Below, in pieces: positions 22,909 to 35,043 of a DNA stretch of 64,000 bases. Every line of letters begins with the position of its first letter. Within the stretch, counting starts at the first letter, position 1. A program made the translations under genes and the position numbers. The notes under the pieces were generated by a model. That model saw only the letters and a program-made list of their open reading frames with translations, made no database searches and had not been told where the DNA came from. The stretch is from positions 8,829,501-8,893,500 of the forward strand of contig CM072345.1 of the NCBI GenBank assembly GCA_036874045.1, in the 5' to 3' direction. This DNA comes from Cymodocea nodosa. Lineage: Eukaryota > Streptophyta > Magnoliopsida > Alismatales > Cymodoceaceae.

Positions 22909-25900
22909 ATGGCGATCACCGCCTCCGACGGCCCACTTGTCTCCCTACCCAACGGCGCGTCCAACGGAGTGGCCGAGGTGACAGCCGTGGACAAGAAGAA
23001 GTCTCGCGAAAGCGAGAGGCGCCGTCGAAGGAGGAAGCAGAAGAAGAGCAACAAGGAGTTGAATAATGTCCAGGACGGATGGGGGGACAGTGAAGACGGG
23101 AACGACGTGGGAGATGCCAAGGAGAACTCCAGTAAGGTCGGTTCGTAAAAAGTACTGTTCACCCGATTGTTTGCAACGCTAGGGTTTTGTAAATCGAATA
23201 AAATGAGTTTCGGAGTTTCTCACACGAGCGGAAACCGAACTTTGATGTTAAATATATATTTTTAGCTTGGAATTGTACAATTTTCCGTTTTACTCGTGGG
23301 TTTTGTCGTTTATTAATTTGTATTAGTTAAACATGGAATGGCATTGTAATCGGATGTTTGATCTGTCAGGTAGAGGAGCGAGTGGAAGTCGAGTACGTCC
23401 CGGAGAAGGCAGAGTTGGAGGACTACTTCATCGAGGATTTTAAGAAGGTCTTCGAGAAGTTCACTTTCAGCGATGCTGCTTCTGGTGCCCAGGTATGTAC
23501 CTGGGAGTGGGATTTTTCTTAATTCTATGAATTTTTTTTTGATACATCAAGTTTCAGTTTTTGAGCCTATGATTTATCCTCCTCCTGATTCTGCAGGATG
23601 GTGACAAGAATGATGGAGACGATCTAGGTGCAGCAACAAAGAAGCAAGCTGACTCCGATTCTGATGAAGAAGAACAGGACACGCAGCTGAAGGAGAAGGG
23701 AGGATTATCCAATAAGAAGAAAAAGGTCTTACAATTCTCCCTTTTTCATCATCCGTATTTGCTGAGGACAAGTCATCCATGTATAATACTCCTCCATACT
23801 TGATATTTAGCATATCTGGAACGTATCTAATATGTACGAGAGGATGTATATGCAAGTGGTCTGGCATCAACCTGATGTCTTTGCACATTCATGTTAGCTG
23901 CAAGCTTCTTGTTACAACTTTAGGCTATGTACCTAAATTTGGCTGTTGCTAAATAAACTTAGCTGTATGCCTCTGTAGACTACTTCACAGTTTCCTGCAT
24001 TTTATGGCTATCAATTCTTAGTTTGTTTTTTTTTAGTGTGTCTAATTGCTTCTTAAAAATTTTATATATGTAGCTCCAAAGGCGCATGAAGATTGCAGAA
24101 CTAAAACAAATATGCTCAAGGCCAGATGTGGTTGAGGTACTCCATTAGTCTTTTTTTTCTAATTTCCAGTGGTGTTGAATACATATGAGTTCATATAAAT
24201 AATTAATCGTATGTTTTTGTTATCAATCATTCACAAGTCTTCTCTGATAAGGTTTTAGACAAGTAGCCAATCAAGTTCCAAACAGAAACATGATTGAATT
24301 TTTAACTTAAGGTATTGTGTAGAATAGTTCTTTCTCAAAAAAGTAGTTTTATAATCATGATATTTCCTGCATACATATTTAGAATTTACTTTTACAAATT
24401 TTGTATGTAAACAATATTGGATATAAGTTCCACACGTCATCTTTGCAACATCAAATGTAATAACAATAACAATAATTGTACAATTCATGTATCTTGATTC
24501 GAATTTAATATTCAAGAATTGATGATATAAAATGCATAAGCAATGCAGTGCAAGTACAAACAATAATCTTTAAAACATAATTTTTTTTATGTAAGCATGA
24601 CAACAATAATCATAATATGCTGCTTAAAAATATAAAATTTTCTATGCAGAAGCTTGACTTTACAAATTATTAAAAATACTTTAAAAATGATAAAAGATAA
24701 TGAAAGTTCTATGCACCATCTTTCTTTTGAATTCTTGGTATATAATGCCATTCTTGTGATATCATAAAGAGAACTTGCATTGTCTTTGTGACAACTTAGG
24801 CCCAACTGGACCATGTAGACCTCATCCACTAAATAGGTGTAAAATACTACAGCTAAAGCTGAGGTAGTTAACGCTAGTCTTTATTTAACCCACACACTTT
24901 TTTAAACTAAGTGATAAAGGATTAAACCTTGTGATATTACACAATCTTTACACATTGAACATGAAACATTGTTGCGACAATCCATGATTGTAACCAAGTG
25001 ATATGAGATTCTAGAGGTAGCTCCCAATCCTTGAGTGTGGCACATTCACTTAGTTTCCACATTTTCAACCGGTCTATGTTGTAAACCTGTCATACCATTT
25101 GTACCAATAAGTATAACTAACTAATACCAACCTTGGACCCAACAATTATAGTTAAAATGCTTATGCTAAAGTTGATATGATAGTTGATTCTATTCATTAT
25201 TTAGCCTACACATTTATTTAATTAAGCAGCATTGGAACTAAATCTTGGAATATTACAGTTTTGGATGGTTATCAATACTATTAAATTCATCACTTATTGT
25301 GTGTCAATGCTCTCAATATTCAAGGGCAGCCGTTGACACTCAAAGATCAATACTATTAAATTCATCATTTATTGTGAGTCAATGCTCTCAATATTTGAGG
25401 GCAGCTGTTGACACTCAAGACCAGTGTATTGTTTATATATCTTGCTTGCATGTCTTCACCAGAATTAACTGTAAAAGTGTTATAAAGGTTGTTTTTAAGC
25501 TTGGCAACCAGCATCAACTTAATTGATGAAGTTTCTTTTTCACATGTTCTTAGTGAATTGCTTGCTAGTGAGTGGACCTTCCTTGCATAGTGTGTCATCT
25601 CATCTACAACGCTTTATCTAAATAATCTTGTATTCTTATATTTATTGCATGTTTAGCTCATTTACTTTCTTGGTAGGAATAGACAATATGGATGTGAGTT
25701 TTTGTACTGATATGTTGACTTTCAGTAGGATATTGTGGAATTGCATTTCTGAATCAGAATTTTTTTTTCAATGTTTTAAGATATGGGATGCCACAGCTGC
25801 TGATCCAAAGTTGCTTGTATATCTGAAATCATATCGCAACACTGTACCTGTCCCACGGCACTGGTCTCAGAAGCGAAAATTCTTACAGGTGAGGTGGCTG

Positions 25901-28900
25901 ATATTATATGCATCTGTCAGAAGCTTACAACTCAGCACTCAAGTTTTGTGTATAGTCTTAGTGAAGGGTGGGTGATGATAAATCAACAAGGTATCGCCCC
26001 TCTTATACATATACATGGTTCTTGCAGGAAACTGGCTGTCCGTAAGTCTGATGGAGTCAGGAGGTTGGTCTTTGCTAAGGAAACCTCTGATTGCTTACTT
26101 TTTAACATGTCTGGGTTATGTGGGTATCTTTAAATGCTCTCTTGCTAGTTTAATGTTAAGATACCAAAAAAAGGTCTCTGAATGTTAATGTGTTTGGACC
26201 ATATGAATCAGGGAAGTGCTGTCAAGTGTCAAAATACACCTTTACTATTGCACAAGTCTCAAACCTGATGTTTTTTGACCTTGCAGACACCTTATATTTC
26301 TGATGTTTAAAATGTTTCTTCTTGGCCATCTCTATTCAATAAACAGATTCTCTTCAATATCTATATTAGATCTTACATACTGGTTCGTTTGCAGGGTAAG
26401 AGAGGGATTGAGAAACAACCTTTTCAACTCCCTGATTTTATTGCTGCAACTGGGATTGAGAAAATACGACAGGTATCATTAGAAACTTATTCTGGATTGT
26501 GGCTTTGTGGTCTTATTCTCCAGATTTATAGACTTGCCATATCTTTTTAGATGAAAGTTTGCCATCTTCTATGCTTGTCATGCCTTAAAATGTTCAAACT
26601 ATATGTTTATAGCCACTCCAATAATTAAAACTTAAGCAGATTGTCCTGCCTGGTGGTTTGGAGTACAACCTAGAACAACAATCAATCAGTTAGGGCATAG
26701 CAACTTTAACTACTGAACTTACAATTTTGAGGATATGAAATCAATTAGGCTATAGATTCTGATTATGCAAATGTAGAATTCATATCTAACATGATATTGT
26801 TATTGTTGTTATAAATGTTTTATATATTATCTCTTGAGTTCAAAATGAATCAATAACAATGTTTTGATAAATTGGAAATAGTCATTATATGTATTGAAGA
26901 TTAAAACCTTTTTTTTGAAATTCACATTCAAACAGGTTTAATATACCCATTTTCTCTGTTTTTAAGTTTAAGAGGTTGATGGCCAAAAGCGTTAGATGGT
27001 GTTCAAACCACCATTTTTCCATTTTTTGAAATATTTATCAATAAACTAATTAGGCCTTTAAACATGTCAGGCATTGGATGCTATCAGTCATTTAGTCTGT
27101 CTTTGTGCACATTTTTGAACATGCACATTCACATTCACGCATCTAACTGTTGGGAAAATGATCCAAAATTAACTTAAATGGGGAAAGTTATCACTCAAAA
27201 TGAAAATATGGGCAGATAAAGCAAGTTCTTGCCTATTAGTATTTTTCTTGCAATGTCATGTTTTGCTAATGGATTCCTTTTTTATTTTGTTTTCAATTTG
27301 AATTTTATATCTTCTTTTCTAGATAGTAATATTTCTCAGAATTCATCTATTGCAATTTCTTAGGCATACATTGAGAAAGAGGATAGTAAGAAATTGAAAC
27401 AGAAACAGAGGGAGCGCATGCAGCCAAAGATGGGGAAAATGGATATTGATTACCAGGTTTTTTAAAAAAGTTTTCAGATATTTCTTACGTGCTTTCCATC
27501 TGTATTGGTGCTGTTTTATAAACCTTTCGATATTAATTTCCATGTGTATTTTTCAAGTTCTCCAATATTTATTGTGTTCTTCTCTCCATTTGAATTGCTG
27601 CTGTTTTGTAAAAACTACGATTCCCCTTTCTGTAGGTACTTCATGATGCATTTTTCAAGTACCAGACCAAACCAAAACTGACAACTCATGGTGACTTATA
27701 CCATGAAGGAAAAGAATTTGAGGTAATACATTTTCTGATAATTGTCAATTTCATGATTCTTTAATTGATATAGATCCTTCGTACACTAGACGTTTATGGG
27801 GGAAGGCCAAACAATTTTGCGATCTTTGTTTACTAGATTCATGGCCAACCTAATTTAGCAGAGGCTGTTATAAAAAACTATTAAATTTTTCACAGTTTTA
27901 AATTTCTTTATTGATTTTTTTTTGCAGGTTAAGCTGAGAGAGATGAAACCAGGTTCATTGTCACATGAACTGAGAGAAGCTCTTGGCATGCCAGACAATG
28001 CACCACCCCCTTGGCTTATCAATATGCAGGTCAGTTGCTTTGCTTGCTTGTAACCGCAGTTGTGTTAGGGACATCATATCCAAATAATTGACTAATTTGT
28101 TTTAATGATCAGAGGTATGGACCTCCACCATCATATCCACATCTAAAGATTCCAGGATTGAATGCTCCTATCCCTCTTGGAGCCAGCTTTGGTTATCATC
28201 CTGGAGGCTGGGGCAAACCTCCTGTGGATGAGGTGAGAACTCAAAGTTGATCATCAGGATCTCTGACATGCCTTAACTCTTTATGTGTTTGTTTTCTGAT
28301 ATTTTGTCATTTTCCACTAGTATGGACGACCTTTATATGGAGATGTTTTTGGTCTTCAACAACAAGAACAAATTAACTATGAGGTAGATTTAATATTTTC
28401 TTTCCAATTTTGTTTGTTGAATGGTTTGAGATCCCAAAAATCAGTAAGTTAAAACATTATATATTGTTTTGACCTGCACAAAGTCTTATTTTTTTCATTA
28501 TCTGTTATAATGCTATCCAGGAAGAACCTGTTGATAGGAGCAAACATTGGGGTGATTTGGAAGAGGAAGAGGAAGAAAGTGAAGAAGAGGAAGAAGAGCA
28601 GATTGAAGAAGAAGATCTGGTGGACGGAATTCAATCGGTTGATAGTCTTTCAAGGTTCACATCTTTTCTCCCTACATTGTTGTAGTAATTTTTTTTTAAA
28701 TTTTTTCTTAATCCTTTTTTTCTTCTTCTTCAGCACCCCTACTGGTGTGGAGACACCTGATGTTATTGACCTTCGCAAGCAACAAAGGAAAGAGCCAGAC
28801 AAGCCTCTGTACCAGGTAGATATTCGTTGTTTTTATTGTCTTCTAACATCTTGAGATCTGTTATTTATCTGCTGTATTTGGTCTATACATGGAGGCTCTG

Positions 28901-29610
28901 TGTCAAGCTTATCTATTTTCCTTGTCATGAAGGTTCTTGAAGAGAAAGAGGAGAAAATCGCCCCAGGGACCTTGCTTGGAACCACACATACGTATGTTTG
29001 GAAATATATAAATGCGATAAAAATTTCTCTTTGTTTAAAAGCTCGGAAACATAGTTAAGTTGTTTGTATCGTTACAACAGGTATGTCGTCGGTGCACAAG
29101 AAAAAACAACTGCAAAAAGGGTGATCTTTCTTAACTACATATTGGCTACACTTTATTTTGTGATATTTGGTGGATGTTCTTTAAAATTTTTGGGCAATGT
29201 TGTGTATGTTCCTCAGGTTGACTTGTTACGAGGCCAAAAATCAGACAAAGTGGATGTCACCATACAACCCGAGGAATTGGAAGTCATGGAGGATGTTCTC
29301 CCTGCCAAGTAAGCATCATTTTTGACGTGGATGTACATTGAAACCTGACCATGGTGCAGTGTTTCTCAACAACTTACTTCGTATGCAGATATGAGGAGGC
29401 ACGAGAGGAGGAAAAACTGCGGAACCAGAAAGAAGATTTCAGTGATATGGTCGCAGAGGTTTGTGCTATCAGCAATTTTCTCCCGTTAGTAATTTAATGC
29501 TGCTCGCCTTTAACTTGATGGGACTGGAACTTACGCAGGCTGAGAAGAAGCGCAAGCGTAAGATGCAGGAGAAGGAAGGGAAGTCTAAAAAGAGAGAATT
29601 CAAGTTTTGA
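22909..29610 (+). CDS. SF3B2: Splicing factor 3B subunit 2 (SF3b145/SAP145), 580 aa
   Basis: Subunit of the SF3b complex of U2 snRNP, which stabilises the branch-site duplex. Coding exons: 22909-23136, 23370-23492, 23597-23725, 24074-24136, 25781-25888, 26395-26472, 27364-27456, 27636-27722, 27928-28029, 28113-28232, 28321-28383, 28521-28654, 28734-28815, 28933-28991, 29081-29120, 29217-29308, 29389-29458, 29539-29610. All phases agree. The product has a basic N-terminus (about residues 43-58). The DUF382 region covers about 160-290 (ELKQICSRPDVVEIWDATAA, PVPRHWSQKRKFLQGKRGIE). The proline-rich PSP domain covers about 296-365 (HELREALGMPDNAPPPWLIN, RYGPPPSYPHLKIPGLNAPI). An acidic tract (about 412-430) and the tail TYVVGAQEKTTAKRVDLLRG, ending in KKREFKF, follow. 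ATG 22909 is the first in-frame ATG. Intron 4 (1.64 kb) carries repeats. Confidence 0.96.
24840..25260. repeat. Dispersed repeat copy in SF3B2 intron 4
   Basis: This stretch is recognisably similar to 50270-50525 in the FAM32A intron. Shared landmarks are TCCATGATT-TAACCAAGT, a GAG-TTC-CTTAGTT block, and AACCGGTCTATGTTGTAAAC...ATACCATTTGT against CTGGTTCATGCTTTAACACCATTTGT. It also resembles itself (24850-24960 versus 25150-25255: GCTAAAGTTGATATGATAG, TTAGCC-ACACA-TT). The GCTCTGATACCATTTGT-like end hints at an LTR-retrotransposon primer-binding junction, but that is inference. Confidence 0.55.
25271..25420. repeat. 75-bp tandem duplication in SF3B2 intron 4
   Basis: Two adjacent copies, 25271-25345 and 25346-25420. 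Each starts ATCAATACTATTAAATTCATC and ends with GGGCAGC-GTTGACACTCAA. They differ at only a few positions, so this duplication looks fairly young. Confidence 0.9.
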
Positions 29611-32184
29611 AAATTTGGATGTGATTATGCAGGTGTTGCATGTCTGAGATTGGATGATGCACATATGTGGAATCCAGAAACGTAGCTTTTCAAAGCCCTT
29701 CGCTGTTGTGTTGTGTGTACAATAGCACTACTTCCGAAGTTTATTTTGAATGAACGCCTTTCTCTTGCCAACGCAAAACGATATTCGGTAATTAGATTTC
29801 TTCTCAGAATTCTCCCTTAAATCTGTTCCAAGGATCATTCTCCTTCGTATGGACTTGTGGAATTTATTGCAGGCTACAATCTTCTGAAGCAATAAAAGTG
29901 AATTAGAGCATTTGACGAGAGAAGCAACATTAGGGTAGACGAGAAGCAATATTGGGGTATTTTTTAAAATAGTAGTACGTTAACTTCACCCTTCTTAACG
30001 ATTAATTGCGCTGTCTTGCATTTAATGCAGACTGTTTTAAAAGAATCAGGGTAATGTTTGGAATCCTTTATTAATAGCTTTTTGGACTTTTAAATTTTTC
30101 AATAATCTGAAATGCGTAGTTAATAACTCATGTGGATTGGCTTATTAGAAAAAATGAGTTTTTCTTTTTGCACTAGATTAAATCTGCTATTTTAAAAAAA
30201 GTAGAGACGGTCACGGGCCTGAAAGAGGGGATTGTATGAGCTATTTTAAGCAGATTTTTAGCTTGAATGTTATAAAATTTTTCAATATCACTAGGATACA
30301 ATATATTTCGAGTATATTTTTTATTTGCCGATCATCGTGCGACGACAAGCACATGGCGCCGTTGTCATAGGACGGCACGCACCGCCCCCCTTCCACCCAA
30401 TCGCCACCTAAACTCTTCTCACCGCCGCTTCCCTACGAATACGTACGCTGCCGTCCCCACACCTCCGCCGCAGCCACCTGTAGCCCACCGCGTACTGTTC
30501 GTTTTGTTTAACCACCACCCTCCTTCCGCTTTCTCCCTACAAACGTGCATGCCTGCTTCACCAACCTACCTCCGCTCGCCGCTGCTGCTGTGACGACCAC
30601 CACCACCGCGACCACCACATGCAACCCCAGTTGACGAGCGGCGGAACGGAGCAGAATACGTGAATGGATCGAACAGCGTTGGCCTGACGTTGGCGTAGGA
30701 CAAGACGAAGTGATCAAGTCGATCAGTCACGGAGACCACTTTTTTTGGAATCGAACGTTCAAATCTGGTGAAAATATTATCATCAGATGAAAATTTAAAT
30801 TCGGTGAATGAACGAATGATGAAATAAAATGCACCATGTCACATTATTATTACCACTGTTTTTGTTCGGTTCCCGTGTCGTATCGGCTTGGCTTTGCTGC
30901 GCGTGCTCTTGTGGACCTACCATATCTTTTTTTAAAAAAAATAATTGTATACATGATAGGAATAACTAACTGTCTTTTTATGATAGAGGTGTTTTCGTAA
31001 ATTTAAGATTTCTTTTTTCTTTACGATATAATACAAGATCATCTACATTATCTTATTATTGATAATTTTGGCAGAAATGATTGTACGATAACAGCATAGG
31101 CCTGAATTTTTTTTCTTTCAGATATTTCTATTTATTTATTACCACGTACAGAAATAATAGGCTTACCTTTTTGGTGTATGGTAAAGATTATATTTACAGG
31201 GAAATAAAGAGGTCGAACTTGGACAATTAGATATATGCTTAAGGCTTGTAAGGTATAGAATTTCTGGAGTTGAAGAAGATCAAGAAACAACTTGATTGTA
31301 CAGAATTCTTGTATTGTTAAATGCTTTTTTAGCACTTGGTAAAATAAGACAAATAAACGATGAATGTTGGTGTAATTGTAAAATTACTCAATATATGAAA
31401 TATTCTTTTCATTTATGCAGATGTAATGTTTGTGTACAATTGGAATCCCGTCTAAACCTCACAATAATGGAAATTTTATACAACGAGTTTACTCACCCTT
31501 TTTACTAAAATAAGTCAGGTCTCTCGTATGCATTAGAGGATGGTAATGCAATCAATGTTCATGAACGTAAGTGAAAGAGTAAGAGTCAAATGTATTCATC
31601 AAATGTGTGTAATTGTACATGTACATGAGATATCAATGAGAAATATCATATTATTATCGAATTTAAACCTTAAGCATGAGTACGATAAGCACCGAATACC
31701 AATTTACACATCGATGCCACATTTTTGTAAGAAAAGAAGGAATTTCATTTTGAATGATTTAAATAAATAATATTGGACATGAAGAACTTCGTTGCCAAGT
31801 TTCCCTGAATTTCATTGACAAAATATCTCATAAACGCAATAATTAAATTCTATAACTGTTTTTTTTTTTTTATGTAGAAAAGAATGAACCTTGAAAATAT
31901 TTACGGGGGTGTAAAGTAAAGACAAAGTTTTTGAATTTTTAAACTTTAATAATCAATTTCAAAATATAAAAGAATACAAAAAACATGATACCATAAAAAT
32001 TTAATAATCTTGACCGATGATAAATTTCAAATTAATATAGTAAATATTTATAATATTTTTAATTGAGAGTAGGGGAAGGATGGTACGTTTAACTCTCGAT
32101 AAAAAACCAGCTCTCCTTCGAGCTTAAGTAAACAACACGCGCGACCTAATCGACGACGACATCGAGACCAGTAGCTGCATGCGT

Positions 32185-32190
<6 letters not shown>
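29611..32190. other. Intergenic region between SF3B2 and Dof gene
   Basis: The first part is the SF3B2 3' UTR. A GC-rich islet at about 30340-30720 (many CCACC/CCGCC triplets) stands out in otherwise AT-rich DNA. It has no frame resembling a known protein and may be a decayed exon or transposon piece. The remainder (30780-32090) is AT-rich with nothing recognised. The Dof promoter presumably lies in 31800-32190. Confidence 0.5.

Positions 32191-32234
<44 letters not shown>
32191..32234 (+). repeat. (GA)22 microsatellite in Dof promoter or leader
   Basis: Uninterrupted GA dinucleotides, about 320 bp upstream of the Dof start codon. GA tracts in plant leaders and promoters are typical binding sites of BPC/GAGA-binding proteins; that role here is inference. 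Confidence 0.95.
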
Positions 32235-32236
<2 letters not shown>

Positions 32237-32424
32237 CAACCACCACCTTCTTCCATTTCCAGCTCACGTTTCCCCACCGAGATATACGACGACCACCGTC
32301 GTCGTCGTCGCCACGGATCCGGCCTCCTGCTACGACAGATCCTCTCTGTGTCAGCGCCAGCTTCACCACTTCGTACTCGATCGGTACCCATATAATAATA
32401 ATAACCAGTCTGTGTCGCAGCGAC

Positions 32425-32481
32425 ATGCCTTCTTCCTCCTCTTGTGGTTTCGAGCTACGTACCAAGAGAATCGACGAATAA
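32425..32481 (+). promoter_or_regulatory. Upstream ORF (18 codons) in the Dof leader
   Basis: ATG at 32425 opens a short frame (MPSSSSCGFELRT...) that ends at TAA 32479-32481, 74 bp before the Dof start. If the leader is transcribed from the left of it, it could lower translation of the Dof protein. The transcription start is not known. Confidence 0.45.
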
Positions 32482-32555
32482 TTAGTACCCAAACGAAAAA
32501 GCTGGAAGAGCCGTCTGGTATTGTTTCTTCTGGTGGTGTTGAGCCCAAATCAGTC

Positions 32556-33465
32556 ATGGGTGCTAGTCCCTGGCAGGAATCCGGCGACGGCCTCGACCAG
32601 GCTCAGGTGAACATATAATTGATTGCATTTCTTTCTCTTTCTCTGTGTTATGTGTTTGATCTGTTGGTTCGGCATGTTTGTTTGCGTCTCATGGGGGTAT
32701 GTGTTCGTTTTGTTCAAGGGGTTGTTCAAAGAAGGCGAGGTGGAGATCGGGAAGGTGAAAGGGAGGCAACAACGGCAGGCGGCGGCGGCTCCGCTAAGAT
32801 GTCCAAGGTGTGATTCCCAAAACACCAAGTTCTGTTACTACAACAACTACAGCAGATCGCAGCCTAGGCACTTCTGCAAGTCGTGCCGGAGACACTGGAC
32901 CAACGGGGGCACCCTCCGCAACGTGCCCGTGGGTGGCGGCCGCAAGAACAAGCGTCCCAAACCGTGTCGCACTTCATCCACCGGCCACGGGGACCAAGAG
33001 CATCGACTGCCGACGCCTTCGTTTGCCCCCGATCACCTGCAGCCCTGCCCCACACTGCCGCGTTCGTCGATATCCTCATCCTCGTCGGACTACCGTACCA
33101 CCGCCACCGCCACCATTGACGTCCGTTGTATCGATGGAAGTAACATCTTGGGTTCGTTACCTTGCCTTCCTCCCACGCCTCCATCGGCGATGACAGACCC
33201 ATTCTACACATCGCCATCCTACTATTTCTCCCCATTCAAGAGGAATCGGGTGGAGGAGGACGCCACCGCGGAAGAGCAGGACCGCTCCGATGGCCACACT
33301 ACCTCCAGCTACCTGGCGGACGTTGGCATGGGCGACGGTAACGGTCTGTTCCCGTTGCCCACCTGCGGTTTTGCCGATTGGAATTCGATGGAACCATCTT
33401 CAGCCGGAGGAGACTGGGGTTGCTGGGATGAGCTCGCCGGTCTTCCCGATTTGGGCCGTATCTAA
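32556..33465 (+). CDS. Dof zinc-finger transcription factor, 265 aa
   Basis: Plant-specific DNA-binding protein of the nucleus that recognises AAAG cores. Two exons are 32556-32606 and 32719-33465, joined in phase 0. A very short first exon of 17 codons before the Dof domain is common in this family. The C2C2 zinc finger is complete: Cys45, Cys48, Cys70 and Cys73 with CX2CX21CX2C spacing ([18 protein letters not shown], then [20 protein letters not shown]). [13 protein letters not shown] basic stretch follows and probably serves as nuclear localisation signal. The remainder is low-complexity Ser/Pro/Thr-rich, ending in an aromatic/acidic tail ([16 protein letters not shown]) that could activate transcription. 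The second exon is GC-rich. ATG 32556 is the only start in frame in exon 1. The subgroup and target genes are not identifiable from sequence alone. Confidence 0.93.
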
Positions 33466-35043
33466 TCAATGATTCCTTCCAAATCCGACCACTTGACGTG
33501 TTGTCCGGCCTCTGGTTTTAGTAGGGCGGTGGCCGGACATATGCCTTCCTCTTGCTTTTTGCTTTTGTGCAGGTCACTGTTCGATGGAGTTGCTTTCCTG
33601 CCGTGCCATTTACCTTTTTATTATTGTCATTATTATTATTATTACCTATCGACTCTTAGAATTCAGCAATGTTTGTTATTTAATGTTGGTACGTGGCGCC
33701 GTAGAATGAGGTGTTGTATACATGCATGCGTGTGGAGTGGTTCGTTTTGTGTTTTTTATTTATATCGGTAATGTTTTAAAATATTATATTATATATATGT
33801 GCACACACGTGACGGTCGAGGGAAAATATATTAGGTTAGTTTAAAGAATAAAAAATGGTAGAGGACTGATTGAAATTTTAGGATTAAATAAAGGGTAAAC
33901 ATGGGAACAAGCAACGCTTTCGGCCATTTGTATAGGAACCGAACCGTTCATGAACCTCAGTCATCAAATAAACAAAGCTTAAAACTTGTTTTATATTCAA
34001 GTGTGCGTTTCATGTATTACGTATGTTGCAAGAGGCTCTCACTGCATCGGACGGAAGCAGGCGATATTTGCATGCTTGCTTCTGCAGAATTTTCATCATG
34101 CTGGGAGAAGAGTAGAAGACGCTGCTGCATTATGAAATTTTCACCTTCCCATCTCAGAAATCTTGGTTAAATGAAACCTCACATATGACAAGCAATAAAT
34201 ACCATGAGAATGGTTTCTACACATAAAATAAAGTAGAAATAGATTTGCATGTGTAAGGGGAGAGAGACGTTATGCTATTGGAGGTAAAAGTATTCTTCTT
34301 ATGTCCACACAATTGGAAAGAAAGAACAAACACAAGTGAGAATGTTGAGCAACCCCCTCATATCAACAGAAGTAAAGACAAGACTTAACATGCTTATGTA
34401 AGAAGAGACATTTCGACTTATAATCAATTGCCTTTTCAATTAAATGTAAACAGTTCGATAGTAGATAGAGTGTGAAGAATGAAATGAATATATTTTGTTC
34501 CTATGTAAATCACCTGTAAATGGCCAAAAATTATGGTACATTCTTTTGGGCATTTGATCTCTCATCCGATCACCCATATGTAGCATCAATGTAATTTACA
34601 TCTTTGTCATGCCTTCGGCAACAAGGAGAGATGGTGAAAGTAAGAAATTCCCTTGTGCATTCAAAATGAAACAGACACCTGTTGATTTCCAAAGAAGAGT
34701 ATCTGCACATATTTAGTATGATTTCCTGCGATATAAATGAAAGGTAACCTTTTTATAGTGTGACTATGGCACGTACATACCTCCCTTGGAGGTGCATGCC
34801 ATACAAATAAAAGAATCGGATGCACTCAAGAAATTTCTACGGCCATCTTTACACAGGTAGGTAATCCTTAATGGGCGTGCGTTGTCTTTCCCCCCTCCCA
34901 ACTTGGGAAAAAAAAGTTCTTCCAAGCACTGCAGTTCTCCACATGTATCCATGTTTCTGTACAGTTTCCTGTTCCTGGTGATGAAGGTCATCAACACAGG
35001 GATGATAGATTGAACATCCCTTTGTTTACCAATGTCAAAGCTG
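33466..35043. other. Tail-to-tail spacer between Dof and WDR44-like genes
   Basis: The left part holds the Dof 3' UTR and the right part the 3' UTR of the WDR44-like gene. Short open frames at 33901-34170 (+) and 34764-35066 (-) have no recognisable product, and the latter overlaps the 3' end of the WD gene. No repeat or RNA is recognised. Confidence 0.5.
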
